A stretch of DNA of 64,000 nt from Kappaphycus alvarezii (GCA_002205965.3 NADL03000471.1:930001-994000); one strand, 5' to 3'. Counted from the stretch's first letter, positions 1-10,742 are shown. Numbers and translations: made by a program. The notes: generated from the sequence alone by a model not told the origin.

Positions 1-249
1 ATCACCCCGATCCCGGCATCAGAAGCAGATGAATGGCAGGATGCCTTAACTTTTTTCTTGTTTTCTTTTCGAATTCATGTCGAGCAAGCTTTTGGTATGT
101 TAGTTACGAAATGGGCAATAATGCAAAAGCCCTTGGGGTACTCTGCTTTAAAAAATTCGAAGATGATCCGCGTGGAAATGAAGCTCCACAACTTTATTAT
201 AAACACTAAGGGAATCAGTACGCACCCGCGCACCACCAGTGAAATGTAA
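1..249 (+). pseudogene. PIF/Harbinger-type transposase, C-terminal end (cut by window edge)
   Basis: The frame is open from base 1 and stops at 249, so only the end of the protein is visible. It reads RIHVEQAFGMLVTKWAIMQ followed by a conserved LHNFII near the end. This is the known C-terminal signature of DDE_Tnp_4 (PIF/Harbinger) transposases: R-VE-AFG with the last catalytic acidic residue in the VEQ segment, then a C/K-LHN motif. The family enzyme cuts and pastes the element at 3-bp targets. No ATG lies at the start of this piece, as expected for an internal fragment. I see no terminal inverted repeat downstream, and I cannot tell whether the missing upstream part is intact. Confidence 0.7.
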
Positions 250-1594
250 ATTGTATGCAAAGATGGTTCTCATTGGTATCTAGAAAATAAGAAGGCGTTT
301 GAAAAGCTCACTGTGCCTCAAGTGAGGTCTGGAGGAGATTTAAAGGGGGAAGGTGAGAATAGAAATATGCTTTGGGGCATCTTCAACAAAAAAGAAACTT
401 CGAAGACCTCCGAGACCCAGCCACCGAGTGCAACCTAAACTCGACGCCATTCGTCAGGGTGTAGGTGGGATCAGACTTTCCATTGCACCAGAGCTATATT
501 AGAAAACAGTACAAAGTCCGCTGTTAAGCTATTCGTAGAGATTTCAGGGCACCGACGGCAGTCCCAACGAGTCAAAAGCTAAGGACACGATGTAGAATGT
601 TTCTCGCCCTGAGCGCTAGAGGATATCGAATAAGAGGCTTTCGTGAGTTTCGAGGATTGTGTGGGAGTGCGGGCGGTCCTTTCATGGAGGGAAGGCTAGG
701 AGGGAACGAGGGATTGCGGTGGCAGACGCGGCTTGAGGCGCGGAGGTGAGCAATGATTCAGCAGAGGGAGAGGGGTTCTTGGGAGCTTGGTCGTGGGAGG
801 CGAACAGAGAGTTCATCTGAAAGTGTGATGGAGGTGAGCGGTGATTTGCGAGAAATGAAAGAGAGCAGGTTTGTGGATGAAAACGTATGTTCGCCATCTA
901 AACAGAGTATGAAAACGTGGGAGGGCATGATGCTGCCGGCAATGTCGAAAGCCGCCAAGTAGAAGTTCTAGGCGTTGCCGAGCGACTGGAACGCGCTGTC
1001 GGGCTCGGTGGAGGGGCGATTCCAATGGAAATTATTGCTTTGGGAGGGGTTTGTGAGTCTGGTGGGGGGCAGAGTGTCTGAAGCGTATAACACATGCGGC
1101 GATGCGCTCTTCCCGTTTTTGGCGTGGGTCAAGACGGCGGGCTTATACAGTCAAGATGGCTTCGGCAGCCGCCAAGGTCAGGGCTTCTTCTGGGGCAGGA
1201 AAGATGGCTGCGAGATCGGGAACGGAAGCGACGGGGACGGATGCGACGCTGCCGGGTGAGATCATCGGATCTGTCGCCGCATATGTCAATGGTAGAATAA
1301 TGGAGAAGATGAGTGTTGGGGCTGGTGGTGAGTATACTGTACTGGGGCACGGAATACTCCAACACAAAAAATTTAGGAAAGACCCTCCGATGGGGCCTTG
1401 TTAGAATTCGAAGTAAGTTTCATCAACAGACAATGTCAAACTACAGTAGTTCCAATTTTTTACGCACGGGTAGTGCTGACAAAAGAACTCTGCGGTAGAT
1501 GATTCGAATTGATAGATTTTAGATTATCATATTGTACTTTATACTGTAAGTTGGGCTACACAACTGCACTGTATTTTTTCAGTTAGTCTACAGC
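250..1594. other. No definable gene; GC-richer patch at 0.68-1.4 kb
   Basis: Several short overlapping open frames exist on both strands between about 680 and 1400, in a GC-richer patch. None shows a recognisable domain and none clearly wins over the others. The longest plus frame with an ATG begins at 1156 (Ala/Ser/Thr-rich) and runs to 1404. The rest of the stretch is unannotated spacer. Confidence 0.4.
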
Positions 1595-1963
1595 CTACTC
1601 CAGACCTGCGCACCTCCGGCAAGGTAATCTACAGTATAAAAGGAGTTTTGGTGCTGCATCCCGCACACCATTACCACCATCAGAAAACAAAACGAAAAGA
1701 CAGCAAAAATTGTGTACCTCCTTCCCCTTCATTATTGTGCTCGGTATAGCACAAACTAATTGGCCGAGATTCGGCTCTCGCCCCCGCTCATCTACGGGGC
1801 GAAGACACAGGTCTAGTTTTCCAGGAACTGTCAGGGTTCCTTGAGCAGTTGCAGAAGTACTGTAAAGTATTTCAGTGCCACGGAAACTGTTTCGTTCTGG
1901 AAACTTGTCCTGAACTTTGAGACAATTAATTGAAAAAATTGCAAGCTCCGCATCGGATATCAT
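1595..1963 (-). CDS. Hypothetical small ORF, doubtful
   Basis: A minus-strand frame runs to a stop at 1595. Its first in-frame ATG is at 1963, giving about 122 residues; the longer version to 2008 would need a GTG. The product has mixed polar and hydrophobic composition and ends in a Cys/Arg-rich tail (LPCRRCAGLE). I recognise no family. It lies just upstream of the 5' LTR of the first Copia element and next to a 14-bp inverted repeat, so it may be part of decayed transposon DNA. Confidence 0.2.
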   Translation of the reverse strand: MISDAELAIFSINCLKVQDKFPERNSFRGTEILYSTSATAQGTLTVPGKLDLCLRPVDERGREPNLGQLVCAIPSTIMKGKEVHNFCCLFVLFSDGGNGVRDAAPKLLLYCRLPCRRCAGLE

Positions 1964-1994
1964 TTCTTTTGGGGACACTGCCTTTACGAAAATA

Positions 1995-2033
1995 GTTAAA
2001 CTCCGCACTGGGTGACTGGGTGCGGAGTTTAAC
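1995..2033. repeat. Perfect 14-bp inverted repeat, 11-nt loop
   Basis: GTTAAACTCCGCAC at 1995-2008 is the exact reverse complement of 2020-2033. Eleven bases separate the arms. It could form a strong hairpin. It lies about 130 bp outside the Copia 5' LTR. Confidence 0.75.
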
Positions 2034-2161
2034 CAAGCCTCTGCTGCTTTCCAAACCCTCGTGTCTAGTTTCTGTTATTTAGGTAAATTTCGACCAATAC
2101 CAGCCAAGCATTTCTGCATTGCTTCCTCTTTCTCGAGGAAGTACTTCATCACCACCCAGAC

Positions 2162-2390
2162 TGTTATAGCTGTGATGCGTATAGTTTTGGGTTAATTTTA
2201 GATAGGGTGCATGACTGTACGACTTACGGTGATGTCCACCACAAGTTCCACTGTGGAAGCAGTCGCCGTTGCTGGTTCCTTTATTTTCAGATTTTTGTCC
2301 CAGCCCGCTCGGGTGGTCTGGGCAGAGCTGAAGTCTGAGTAAAAGTAAGGCCCAAATCGGAGTTTGCTACTCGGAAAAGCTCTAAATTCA
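2162..2390 (+). repeat. Copia-1 5' LTR
   Basis: It begins TGTTATAGCTGTGATGCG and matches the 3' copy closely over about 180 bp (for example the shared CCACAAGTTCCACTGTGGAA). It is then more divergent to the end, which I place near the CA at 2390. The 3' boundary is uncertain by a few bases. Confidence 0.8.
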
Positions 2391-2699
2391 TGAATTAAGC
2401 TGCGTCCCGCACCCAGAAGCTAAGCTAATGAAATGTGCGCTTGGCCGCAAAGGAGGATACGGAGGGAGGAAACTGCTGCTGGAGTTTCCAAGTTGTTGTC
2501 TGCTGCTGTCGCACGCGTTATGTGTTTCTGTTGCACGTGTATTGCTGCTGTGGTTTGCGGGACCACAAACCACTCTTTTTGGTGGTCTGCCCGTACGGAA
2601 AGGGAGCCTGAAAAAGGGCGTGTCGTTCACTGGTGGGTGCTGAACTGTACCTGCGGTCAGTTATCCAACGCTTCACTTAATTCGAGCTAACGATACCCC

Positions 2700-4100
2700 C
2701 GTCGAAAACCAAATGACAAGGGTCTGAAACGGTCGCGCCTACTTTTTTCTTGCCGAATATTACCCCAAGAAGTGATTCTGACCACATTCTTCTGGATGCA
2801 CTGAATCATTTCCTGGCTTGCATGAATTTGTAGGAACTTATGCCGGAAGTCAAAAGCATCGTGGCCATCGAAACATTGCTGAACGCATCCCCGTGTTCAT
2901 GTTTGCACTTTACAAACTGTTACAGTCCAAAGGGATGCGTTTTAATAAACGCTATGCAGGGATGAAGGCAAAGAATATATCGGTTGATAAAATTTACAGT
3001 ACAGAGTACATCAGCAATAGTGCCGCCAACATTAGTCCCAATGCATCAGGACCCTTTAGGGCTGAATCAAGGCAGAGTTCTGAGGTTCCAGCGTTGGGAT
3101 CACAGCCGAGAGTCCTAGTCAAGTCGCAAATAGAGCCATATCTGGGAACTTCTCTCGTGCTCGAGTGACCCCATTTCCTACAAAGAATCCTTCGGGAGTA
3201 CATGGGAGTGTTGGGGACTTGATCAAATATTACAGTTCGCTGCATGCCCGATATTCAGGTCGTCCGTCTGACAAGGAAAGTTTGGCCATTCACCAAACTG
3301 CCTATTACAAAAAGGCCCACTTGTGCAGGCTGACTGCAGAACAGGGATTGAAGGATCTTATTAACATGATGGAGCCTCAGGGTTTGTCAGCCCACTTCTA
3401 CTTTTGCGAAATTGTTGAAAAGTGCCCCATTCCTGACGTCGCCTTCGAGAAGCTGTATCAATGGGATAGGCATCACTCTACATTGGAAGTTCTATTGCGC
3501 CAATAGCGTCAACTGAAGGTTGCACGCTTCAAGACCGCACAAATCACCTGGGCGAAGGCGATGGAACTTCTCTATGAACGCGCTTTGATGATTCAAACGC
3601 AATTGGATCCTGTACACTAACACCCAGTCACATTGAGGTTTTGGAGTTGAGAATACGTGATCGACCATTCTACATGATTGTGGAACGGTCCAATATCACG
3701 GGTGATGCACATGCATGCTTCCAAGATTGCCTGAACGCCATTTCTAAACAAGAGGATATTGAACAGATTGCTGCTCGACAACAGTCCGTTGAGCGGTATC
3801 TGATTGCCATATTGCTGCCAAAAGCCTCGCCAAGTGGCGGAACTTTCAATTCAACTGATGTACAAGAGCAAAAAAGGCAACAAATCCAGCGTACTGCACG
3901 ATAGTAAAGTCGGAAAACCTGAACGCCTCTTTCTTCTCTCATGCTGGGCTGCGTTACGCAAACGTCAATAGACACCCGAAAACAAAGGACCAGATGGGAA
4001 TAATCCCATAGGAAAGGACGGAAAAATCATGCTGTGCAGAGGCTGCGCGTCAGACAGCCACTTTATCGGGAGTGCGATGTTAAAAAAAAAGCTAAAGTCG
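2700..4100 (+). pseudogene. Copia-1 gag remnant with broken CCHC knuckle
   Basis: Open pieces at 2818-3168, 3165-3506 and 3641-3904 are in changing frames and give an alpha-helical, charged product typical of Copia capsid regions. Near 4028-4085 the reading KDGKIMLCRGCASDSHF resembles the nucleic-acid-binding zinc knuckle that ends Copia Gag (C-x2-C...H...C), but the last Cys is only in another frame. Expected role: coat of the retrotransposon particle and RNA packaging. It is non-functional because of stops and frameshifts. No usable ATG-initiated full gag remains. Confidence 0.55.
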
Positions 4101-4533
4101 TGGCATTTGTCGCGAGTGCCGTCGGGGATGACGCTTTGAACTTCCCAGTGGATGATATCCTTGACACTGTACAAGACATACCGAACGAATTTTGGGGAGT
4201 TCAATATTCCTCTTCCCAACTGGAAGATGGCCCCCAGACGAGAATCTTAGTTTCATGGAATCGGAGCCCAAAAAACGATGTGCACACGACTTTCGCATGT
4301 ATCTGTAGTTCATGCGCTCTTTTGTACAAAGAACCTACAAAAACCGGTGCATCGTGCACCATCCTCGAGTCAATGCTCTAAGCAGAGTGAAAAAGTGAAG
4401 CTGACGCCGAGTTTTAACGACCAGATACCTTTTCTGCTGTCCTAGAATGCTCAGGGGGCCTTTGCCAGTTCGATGCACAGGACGAATATGCACAATGGGC
4501 GAGTTCCGTGTGAGTTAAGTCAAAACTCCTCAG

Positions 4534-5088
4534 GTGAACGGTCCGATAATTTTGCGGGCTTTACAAGAGTCATTAAATTCAGAAAAGTCGTTTGAAGGTG
4601 TAATGTTGGATAATAGAGCAGCAGGGACTCCATCCAGAATCCCAGCCTATCTCCAGTGTTTCTCCTTTGTCGGGATTGAACCAAGGGTTAAAAAAAGACA
4701 CAATAGCTTCGTAGGAGTTGGAAAAGGTGTAAGATCCTCCCTGGCATCTGCTAAAATTCGAATGCCAGTTAGTGAGCACTACCTTGACTTCCAGACCGAT
4801 ATAGTCGAACAATACATCCCTTTGATGATCGGCCTCCATCTACACAAACTGCATGGTTGCAGCTCGGATGAGTATAACAATACATTTAAACACCACCCTT
4901 CACACACAAACATTCCATTTACCTACATACGGGGCCATATATGGGTTGAATGGCCATTGGAGAAGGTCTTGTTTACACAGGCACAACTCAAGAAGTTGCA
5001 CTATCGTTTCGGACATCCCAGCGCCAAGGCCTTGATTAGCGTCCTCAAACGCGCCAGACCGGAAGACTGTACCACGGAAACCAAGTAG
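4534..5088 (+). pseudogene. Copia-1 protease and GAG-pre-integrase segment
   Basis: The N-terminal part contains VMLDNRAAGTPS, which fits a decayed aspartic protease site (D-S/T-G expected, here D-N-R). A stretch IPLMIGLHLHKLHG follows and corresponds to the protease flap/PLLIG-like region. The C-terminal part has FTQAQLKKLHYRFGHPSA, a clear match to the GAG-pre-integrase motif LH-FGHPS that precedes Copia integrases. The frame ends at a TAG at 5086-5088, after which integrase pieces continue in other frames. Confidence 0.7.
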
Positions 5089-5099
5089 AAGATCCAAGA

Positions 5100-5840
5100 G
5101 CTCCCAAAACATTATCGCGCATATCAAACTTATGCCGCTAAACCGGTGACATTTCGCGTGTCCATGCCAAGCGAAGATATTGTATTCAATCACTAAATTG
5201 AAGAGCAAATGTTTTGTATTGAAGGACAGGTGCACTTCACATCATCGACAGGGGTACTAGATATTCATTCTCCCTTTTTTTGCTTCATCAAGACGCTGAA
5301 TAACTTTGGAACGTGATCATGTAATCGTGGGTCACGTTTTTTACAGGTATCCCCAATGTAATTGCTCGTGACTGCGGAATTAACTTCAGTTCTGAGTTCT
5401 TTCAGAATTCGTGCACGGAATTTGGCATCATTACGAGTGAGAAGTCTGTGGAGTCTCACGATTCCCTATCTCTACGTGAGCGATATCATTCCATAATTCG
5501 TCGCATCTTTCGAAAACTTCAGATTGACTTCGCATAAATGGACAACGAGACCTTGCTCTCCCTTTCCACACATGCCGTTAATACTATAGCTGGGCCTCAT
5601 GGTCTGAATACTTGTCTCTTCGTCTTCGGCAGAATACACCGCTTGCCTATTGGGACCTTTTCATCTATTTCCCCTCCACAAAAAGAGAGATTCCAAGCCA
5701 TGAAGATCAACCCAGAAGAGATGTGTGCAATTACTGCTGAAAGACGAATTAAACAGGCTCTGATGCCCGTAACAAGGAAGTCTCAGCCCTTTGTCCCTCA
5801 AGAAGGTAATTTTATCAGAGTATATCGCGAAAGAGATTAG
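5100..5840 (+). pseudogene. Copia-1 integrase remnant
   Basis: Integrase blocks are readable across frames: EDIVFNH (first Asp region lost), GIPNVIARDCGINFSS around 5350-5400 (second Asp context), and LSLRERYHSIIRRIFRKL around 5470-5520 (Glu of the DDE triad in the ERYH motif). The open piece 5538-5840 carries LSTHAVNTIAGPHGLNTCLF and a C-terminal RVYRERD, the post-catalytic segment of fungal/algal Copia integrases. The enzyme would join cDNA to the genome. It is inactive from frameshifts and stops. The 3' part continues to 5946, where the inserted LTR interrupts the frame. Confidence 0.75.
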
Positions 5841-5946
5841 AGATTCGGAGGTAAATTCAAGGTACATTCATATAATCTGAGAATAAATGTGTCAGTCATT
5901 GCTCCCAACGTCAGAGGAAGGGAAGGAATTGTTCCTTTTTCGTTAG

Positions 5947-6863
5947 TGTAGTGCAGTTGGCACTCACACTGAACTGCCATCCGCAGAGCTGATTTTGGTG
6001 ATCCTTTTTTGATCTGATTCACTATATAAACACCCCACAGGGTTTGAGGGCTTGCAATCTGGACCATTCGGCCCCCAACTTGGACCTGATATTTTTGCAG
6101 GTGAAACACACCTATTGGACCAAGTGTCGACTTTATTTATCTCTAACTTGGATCTCCATTACTTGGCTGACCTTACCTTTACTTACCCTGCCGTCGTAGA
6201 TAACCCTAACTTAGCTAACTAGTATTTATCCCTACCTGGCCACTAGGCCCCAGATTAAACAGCCACCCCGGCGTTCGCTCTGACCTTGACTCCCAACTTC
6301 CGCCCTTTGCAGAAAACTTGCAAACGGCAACTTTGGCTATAGCTACGTTTATCCACCCGGGTCCCCTTTTTTATTCCCCTTCCTCTCTATTCAATATTAT
6401 AATACCCCTTTTTGTTTTTTTTCGTGATATTTACTCACACTCGGCGCCCCAGACTCCGGCGTCTATATGCAAATAGTAACTTCAAGGTTGTCGTTGGTGC
6501 AACATACTTATCTCCAAAGGAGATATTCACTACTAGATCTTCTCTGTCCAGTATTACACCCCTGGTGTCTATAGTTCTTTGTAACCGATCCTTATCGAGG
6601 TTTTAGCACTACACGGACCACAGTCCGTCCTTACAACCCGGAGGAAAAGTATACCGTCCAGCCGTCCAATTAATCACCCCCGCTATTCCAGCCTGACTTC
6701 TCCTCACCGTCGACGAGCTGTGCTACCGCATCGCAGGGTGCTTAAAGAGAAAGAGGGACAGCGAACACCCTGTTGGTCGTAGTGTGTGCGTCTTGGTTTT
6801 CTCATTGTCTGACGGGGTTCCGTTCCTAGACGAAAATAACGGCGCACCGCGCATTGCACTACA
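5947..6863 (+). mobile_element. Solo-LTR-like insertion, copy 1 (917 bp), nested in Copia-1
   Basis: It starts TGTAGTGCAGTTGGCAC and ends GCATTGCACTACA, TG...CA ends with an imperfect 15-bp inverted terminal match. GTTAG is present directly before (5942-5946) and after (6864-6868), a 5-bp target duplication. The same sequence occurs in opposite orientation at 41064-42061, which is slightly longer. A TATA-like TATATAAA lies near 6023. The insertion splits the Copia-1 pol frame: the coding frame before it resumes in phase after it once one duplication is discounted. No internal coding region is recognisable, so a solo LTR is most likely; a short non-autonomous DNA element of Ginger type is an alternative. 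Confidence 0.85.
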
Positions 6864-7480
6864 GTTAGCCATCGTGAATCCATTTGAACAGGACCCTCCA
6901 AGTTCGCAGTTAGACATTGAAGAACTCATTGGAGATAGGAATGACCCAAGGTTCACTTATGCTGATATTGACGTAGACGCTAACGCCAATAATCCACCTG
7001 TTCTCCCAATTGCGGAAGATATCACTGCCGATTTGAATCGACTGGAAAATTCCAACCTAGATGTAATGTTGACCGATGTGTATCCGTCAGTAATTGTGCA
7101 CGATCTAAATGATCCGGCCTTTGATGAGGCAAAGATAACTGAACTTCAGAACCTGCTCGCGTAGGGGACCTATGAGATCATTTTCCCAAAAGGATGTGAA
7201 AAAGACTGGCAGCATTCTAAATCCTAGATTTTTTGGCTATTAAGAATCTTCCGTACAAAACGCCAATATACAAGGCAAGAGTCATAATCCAAGGGCAAGA
7301 AGACTCAGACAAGGGCAGAGTGGTGAACGAAGCTCCCACTTGGCTGCATTCTAGTGTTCGGTTGGTCATCGCCTTGTCTCAGCTATTCAAATATCCTATA
7401 TGGAGTCGGGATGTGTCACGGACGTTCATGCATTCGGAGGACAATCTGAAGCGAGAGCTCAATAGTATACGTACTGTAGC
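6864..7480 (+). pseudogene. Copia-1 RT N-terminal part, truncated by internal deletion
   Basis: After the inserted LTR the frame gives an acidic linker and FDEAKITELQNLLA, the E-LL-RGT entry motif of Copia RT (RVT_2). A TAG at 7162-7164 falls where Arg is usual. The ORF from 7233 gives YKARVIIQGQEDSDKG and SVRLVIALSQL, then RDVSRTFMH, which is the D-V-QAY strand holding the first catalytic Asp. Directly after this the sequence jumps to RNase H (VAYSDASFA). About 300 residues of RT, including the YVDD catalytic loop, are missing. Confidence 0.75.
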
Positions 7481-7943
7481 ATACTCAGATGCTAGCTTCG
7501 CATCTAGTGCTGATTATAGCTCTCAACTGGGTAAGGTCGTGCTACAACAAGATAAATTCCATAATGCGTTTGTATTGCACAACGCATCATGGAGGTGCCG
7601 CCGAATAACCAGGTCTTTTCTGGCTGCTGAGGTCTATGCATTCTCATCCAGTCTCGACTGGACGTTGGCATTGGCACATGACCTGCAGAAAATAGTTGGA
7701 ATTTGTCTTCCTGTCTGGCTTATGACGGATTCAAAGTCTCTCTTTGACACTATCATAAAGTTGACAACGGTGAGCGAGAAGAGGCGACCAATTGACATAT
7801 CGGCTATTCGTGAAACCTATCGGACTGGAGAACTGGCCAATGTTGCTCATGTTTCATCGAAACACAATTTAGCCGATGCTCTGACGAAAAAGACGGACGT
7901 CCGCCGTCTTCACTCAGTAATGGATAAGGGCCGTTCACCTTAA
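7481..7943 (+). pseudogene. Copia-1 RNase H domain
   Basis: The domain is almost complete within the ORF 7233-7943. It contains YSDASFA (first Asp), SFLAAEVYAFS (Glu), LMTDSKSLFDTI (Asp) and the C-terminal HNLADALTKK, the standard Copia RNase H blocks. It would degrade the RNA strand during reverse transcription. The catalytic residues look conserved, but it is fused in frame to a truncated RT and is not expected to function. It ends about 80 bp before the 3' LTR. Confidence 0.8.
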
Positions 7944-8009
7944 CCCATCGATCAATGGATAGTTAGCCCAGAATTTATGAAGCCCTAAGTACTATAATTT
8001 CGGGCGATT

Positions 8010-8244
8010 GGAAGAGTTGTGGAGTGTCATTGCTGGGATGCGTCTAGTTTTGCGTTAATTTTAGAGAGGGTGCATGACTGTACGGCTTACGGTGATTTCC
8101 ACCACAAGTTCCACTGTGGAAGCAGTCGCCGTTGCTGGTTCCTTTATTTTCAGATTCTTGTCCCAGCCCGCTCCGGTGGCCTGGGCAAAGTTAGTCTTGA
8201 GTAAAATTCCCAGGTCGGGATTTGGAACTCAGACGTGCTCGACA
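8010..8244 (+). repeat. Copia-1 3' LTR with preceding polypurine-like tract
   Basis: A short purine-rich tract (GGAAGAGTTGTGGAG) ends at 8024 and the LTR starts TGTCATTGCTGGGATGCG at 8025. It matches the 5' LTR along its length and ends GACA at 8244, followed by the CAGAC duplication at 8245-8249. Confidence 0.8.
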
Positions 8245-8249
8245 CAGAC

Positions 8250-8500
8250 CCCTCATTTTGACCCATATCCCACCAAACACTCAGGTTGATCCAGGGGGAA
8301 AAGGGGGGTGTCTTTATTGAGATCTATGGATTACCTGTAACCCATTCGGAGTTGCAAATCTGAATGGTTGATTCAGGATGGTAGGGTCTCTGGGAGCTGC
8401 CCAATCCACAGGCTAGTTCGGTTGGTTCTGAACTGAGCGAATGCCATGCCAGCGACTTGCGTTGCTCTTATGAAATGAGCATACTTTCCAAATATTAACC
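8250..8500. other. Spacer, nothing recognised
   Basis: This short stretch between the Copia-1 3' flank and the LINE-like reverse transcriptase remnant holds only a G-rich run near 8290-8311. I see no gene. Confidence 0.5.
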
Positions 8501-9720
8501 TACTCAACCTTTTCCCCACTTCCGTTGGCGCCCGATATTGGACGGAAAACTTTAGGGATGACCAGATGAGAAAACCACGTTAATGATACATACTGAGAAG
8601 CTGATGAGTTGTTCGGGTTGGGCGAGGGGAGAACCTTGGGCAGGAATGCATAGGCGCACGACCAGCAGGGAGGGTCCAGGGGTTGGATACCGCGCGGTGC
8701 GAGTTGACGAAGGCTTGCAACTACAACGCTTACGGTCACCGCGGCGTGGACAGAGGGGGGAATGGCGAAGCCTTGACCTCCCAGACGGGTGGAGAGGAAT
8801 GCTTGAACCCAGGCTTAGTCTATGAGAGTGACGACGTGCAGGAACTGGTAAGAGTGTTCCCATGCAGGTCGTTCACTTGTTCCCGGCGTCTACAGAGTGC
8901 TAGTCAGAGGGGCGGAGGGCGTGTGTTATGGTACGAGCCGTAGCGCAAAGGCGATACATATGAAAGCGTACGTTGGGTTCGCGAACGCCGTCAAGCAGCC
9001 AGAAGGCGCTCTGGTAGGCCAGCTTGGGAGGGAGGACTTTGCGAAATGGTGGTACCTGTACCTGAGCAGGACATCGAGGAGCTCCAATTAATAATAGGTG
9101 TAGTCTTCGTGGGGGAAGTCGCCGCGAAAGGACGAGTGAACTTAGGAGGGAGTAGACTGCGAGTATATCCGTGCTTTGATCACATTTCAGTAGAGGCCAT
9201 CGGCGGGGCCGTGGCGCTAGATCATCCTGAGCGCAGTGCGAAGACCGTTTAGAGTCCTAATGAGGGCACCATCGCCAGCGAAGCACTCCTTGAGGAGGAT
9301 GTCGGCGTTCTCCGCGATGGATGGCAACGGGGTTGGGATGGTGAGGAAAGGAGCAACATACTTGCTGGGTCCACTGCCGAGTACCCTGGGCATTGTGGAG
9401 GAAGGTGCTCTGGCGGTCCGAGACCAACAAAGGTAGTTGCGAACGGCCGTATAGCATGTTGATGAAACTTGCAAGGTAGAGCGTAAGGGTAGAGAGGAGG
9501 TCAACTATCGTCTGAAGTCCACGCAATTGAAAGCATCGTGGGTGTTCCAGGACGGCTGCATCGCTCGGCACCGCGAGGAAACTTTCGAAGGGGGCCCGCG
9601 TGTCATAGACAATGGGATCCATGCCGGCATTAGTGCCTTTGCCATTAACGTGCGGAGCGGGAGGCATGCAGACATTGTCACCGTAAGTGTCTCAAAATAT
9701 TTGTCCTGTCGGTGAGGCAT
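8500..9720 (-). pseudogene. LINE-like (non-LTR) reverse transcriptase remnant
   Basis: Read on minus, RT blocks appear in order but in shifting frames. NTHDAFNCVDFRR (9505-9543) is the D-x-NAFN-xx-R motif. YLASFINMLYGRSQL then a GTRQ segment (about 9350-9480) is the S..G-QQGD region. LLKECFAGDGALI (about 9230-9330) stands where YLDDG is expected, so the catalytic pair reads A-G-D. LLIGAPRCPAQ (about 9090-9120) and ARTITHAL (about 8950) match the downstream LG-PIG and R-..H-LR blocks. This order is that of Pol proteins of R2-like LINEs. At least three frameshifts kill it. Confidence 0.6.
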
Positions 9721-9925
9721 TGCAGCAGCAAACTCACCACGCCGACACCCGCGCTTTGAGCGGGAGCACGTATCCAAGGGTACCGCAGTCCTGCCATCAT
9801 TTTCGGCGGTGCGTAGATCTGCGCCACGTGGTATCGTAGTACTGTGTGTATCAAACTCGTCAGACTGCATGGTCATAAAATTTGAACCTTTGCTCCACTC
9901 GCAGTAAACCAAGGTTATCCAGTTC

Positions 9926-10742
9926 ATGGCCATCGACTCAAGGCAGCGGTTTGGGCAAGGGCAACTCGCTCGCCCAGTTGAGGAAAAGGTCTTTGACACC
10001 ATGCCAAAGGGGGATGAGAGGACCATGGCATTCCGAGCTTCGTTGTCAGTGGATGGATGCAAGGACTGGCTTTCACGCCAACCGGCTCCAGGCCTGGGCA
10101 CTTACATCTCGGACCGCAACTACAAGACGTGGTTGCAGTTCTATTGCCGGGTACCACTGTTTCCCCCCGATTCAGAATGCCACAAGGGGGGATGTAGGGC
10201 GCTCATGGATCAGTACGGTGACCACGCGCTGTGCTGTGGCTATGGATCCACCCGTGGGTGGCGGCACGACTCGCAAACACGGTTGTTTGTCGCAGACCTC
10301 TCCAAAGCCGCCCGACACCCTGTCCTCGAGCCGCCACAACCCGGCCATGCAGTTCGCCCGGACATCAAGGCGCTTGGAGCGAACGGGGGCACGGACTATT
10401 ATGACGTAACCGTTATCCATCCCCTGACCCCCGCCCGCCTTCCCTCCCTGGCGCGATGCCCACTCAAGCCCCTTAACCATGCTCGCCTGGGCAAGGACAC
10501 TCGCTTTGCGAGTTGATACGTTCCAAGGGTCCTGGACATCGCTTCATTGCCCTTCCACTCTCCACGTTGGGGGCTGGCACCCTACCGCTCGGGACTTGGC
10601 CAACCGGGTTGCGACTGGCATTGCCGCACGGGCAGCCGTTCCGATTGCTGATGCGCAGCGAACATTGTTCGCTTGTTACGCGGCGAGACTCGTCCAGGAT
10701 AACGCCAGTTGTTTGTTGGAAGTAGTTTTGAGCGACACTTAG
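9926..10742 (+). pseudogene. LINE-like Pol C-terminus with restriction-enzyme-like endonuclease
   Basis: The frame from 9926 encodes LGTYISDRNY, then a Cys/His group (CHKGGC, DQYGDHALCC), an RHD (WRHDSQTR), a conserved Glu (VLEPPQPG), RPDIKALG and DYYDVTVIHPL. This C-x-C...GDHAL-C...RHD...E...RPD...DVTV series is the C-terminal zinc finger plus PD-(D/E)XK endonuclease of R2-type LINE Pol proteins, which nicks the target for reverse transcription. The homologous tail continues in another frame to 10742 (STLHVGGWHPTARDLA). The N-terminal RT is absent here; an RT remnant lies just to the left on the opposite strand. Confidence 0.7.

Larger units (their letters stand above)
2162..8244 (+). mobile_element. 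Degenerate Ty1/Copia LTR retrotransposon (Copia-1), with nested insertion
   Basis: Two direct LTRs (2162-2390 and 8025-8244) enclose gag, protease, integrase, a truncated reverse transcriptase and RNase H, in Copia order (integrase before RT). CAGAC stands immediately before the 5' LTR (2157-2161) and immediately after the 3' LTR (8245-8249), a 5-bp target-site duplication. The coding region carries many stops and frame changes, and most of RT is deleted. A 917-bp solo-LTR-like insertion sits at 5947-6863. Without that insertion the element is about 5.2 kb, a normal Copia length. The element is dead and old, judging by the diverged LTRs. Confidence 0.88.

Noticed and set aside
9505..10101. 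Long minus open frame (198 codons)
   Set aside because: Its left end contributes the NAFN block of the LINE RT, but most of it (about 9720-10101) is antisense to the plus-strand LINE endonuclease, whose motifs are convincing. I did not call it as one gene.
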